From: Spirochaetaceae bacterium
GTDB taxonomy: Bacteria; Spirochaetota; Spirochaetia; SZUA-6; Fen-1364
Length of the DNA: 6,302 bases
Direction of reading: 5' to 3'
Assembly: GCA_003154555.1 (NCBI GenBank)
Contig: PMDT01000044.1
Span: 3,095-9,396 of the forward strand
A model generated the notes under the pieces. The model made no database searches and had not been told where the DNA came from. It was given only the letters and a program-made list of their open reading frames with translations. This document shows positions 6,156 through 6,302 of this stretch, one piece after another. The first letter of the stretch is position 1. Each line of letters opens with the position of its first letter. The position numbers and the translations under genes were made by a program.

Positions 6156-6302
6156 TGACGGAGAAGCCCGTCGCGGGTGCGGCAATCAGGGCGCAGGGGC
6201 TATCGAAGAACTACGGGTCAGTGCGTGCCGTGGTGAACGTCAATCTCGACGTCCGGCGCGGCGAGATCTATGGCTTCCTCGGCCGAAACGGCGCGGGCAA
6301 GA
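6152..6302 (+). CDS. ABC transporter ATP-binding protein (5' end only)
   Basis: Only the first 50 codons are in the window. Residues 12-50 are a typical ABC ATPase N-terminus: LSKNYGSVRAV (17-27) with the aromatic A-loop Tyr21, RRGEIYGFLG (35-44), and the Walker A motif GRNGAGK at 44-50, where the sequence stops just before the expected Thr or Ser. The form EIYGFLG-NGAGK is common in ABC-2/drug-exporter ATPases of the CcmA/DrrA type. GGAGG six bases ahead of the ATG at 6152 supports that start; a second ATG follows directly. The ATGA overlap with tetR indicates one operon and coupled translation. A permease gene is expected downstream. Energises transport at the inner membrane; substrate unknown. 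Confidence 0.92.
   Translation, partial: MMTEKPVAGAAIRAQGLSKNYGSVRAVVNVNLDVRRGEIYGFLGRNGAGK

Noticed and set aside
1..6302. CRISPR arrays, insertion sequences, attachment sites or integrase at the tRNA
   Set aside because: No spaced direct repeats, transposase frames or duplicated tRNA 3' end were seen; the tRNA is followed directly by its terminator.

Overview
The window is compact, GC-rich bacterial DNA. Genes overlap by 4 bases or are separated by short intergenic gaps, Shine-Dalgarno sites are visible at several starts, and the promoters fit the sigma-70 consensus. The taxon cannot be read with confidence. Class III cyclase-like proteins beside a PDZ-containing multi-membrane kinase would suit a spirochaete or another signalling-rich Gram-negative phylum, but that is only an impression.

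Left part (1-3846, minus strand): one tightly packed operon, read from right to left. Its order is a hotdog-fold acyl-CoA thioesterase, a cyclase-homology protein (A) that keeps both metal-binding aspartates, a second protein (B) that fuses a degenerate receiver domain to a degenerate cyclase-homology domain, and a large membrane protein cut by the window edge. The membrane protein has an N-terminal PDZ-like domain, about ten membrane segments and the start of a histidine-kinase-type helical hairpin. In that hairpin the usual phospho-accepting histidine appears to be arginine. All junctions overlap, so the four products are probably made together. A good promoter (TTGACC, 17 bases, TAGAAT) lies in front of the thioesterase.

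Middle (3847-4107): this intergenic stretch holds two divergent promoters, a tRNA with CAT anticodon (probably elongator tRNA-Met) on the plus strand, and a near-perfect intrinsic terminator directly behind it.

Right part (4108-6302): an MFS efflux-type transporter on the minus strand is divergent from a TetR-family regulator on the plus strand. A perfect 12+12 base inverted repeat with a 10-base spacer lies between them, just downstream of the regulator's -10 box and overlapping its ribosome-binding site. It is very probably the TetR operator and may serve both directions. The regulator overlaps by 4 bases the start of an ABC transporter ATPase that runs off the window, so regulator and ABC exporter form an operon.

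The most interesting part is the left operon. Three successive signalling modules (cyclase pair, receiver, histidine kinase) each lack canonical catalytic or phospho-acceptor residues. Cyclase A keeps the metal aspartates, while cyclase B loses them and keeps the transition-state asparagine. This partly resembles the split of labour between the two halves of mammalian adenylyl cyclase. Whether the set makes a cyclic nucleotide or works as a non-catalytic relay cannot be decided from sequence alone.
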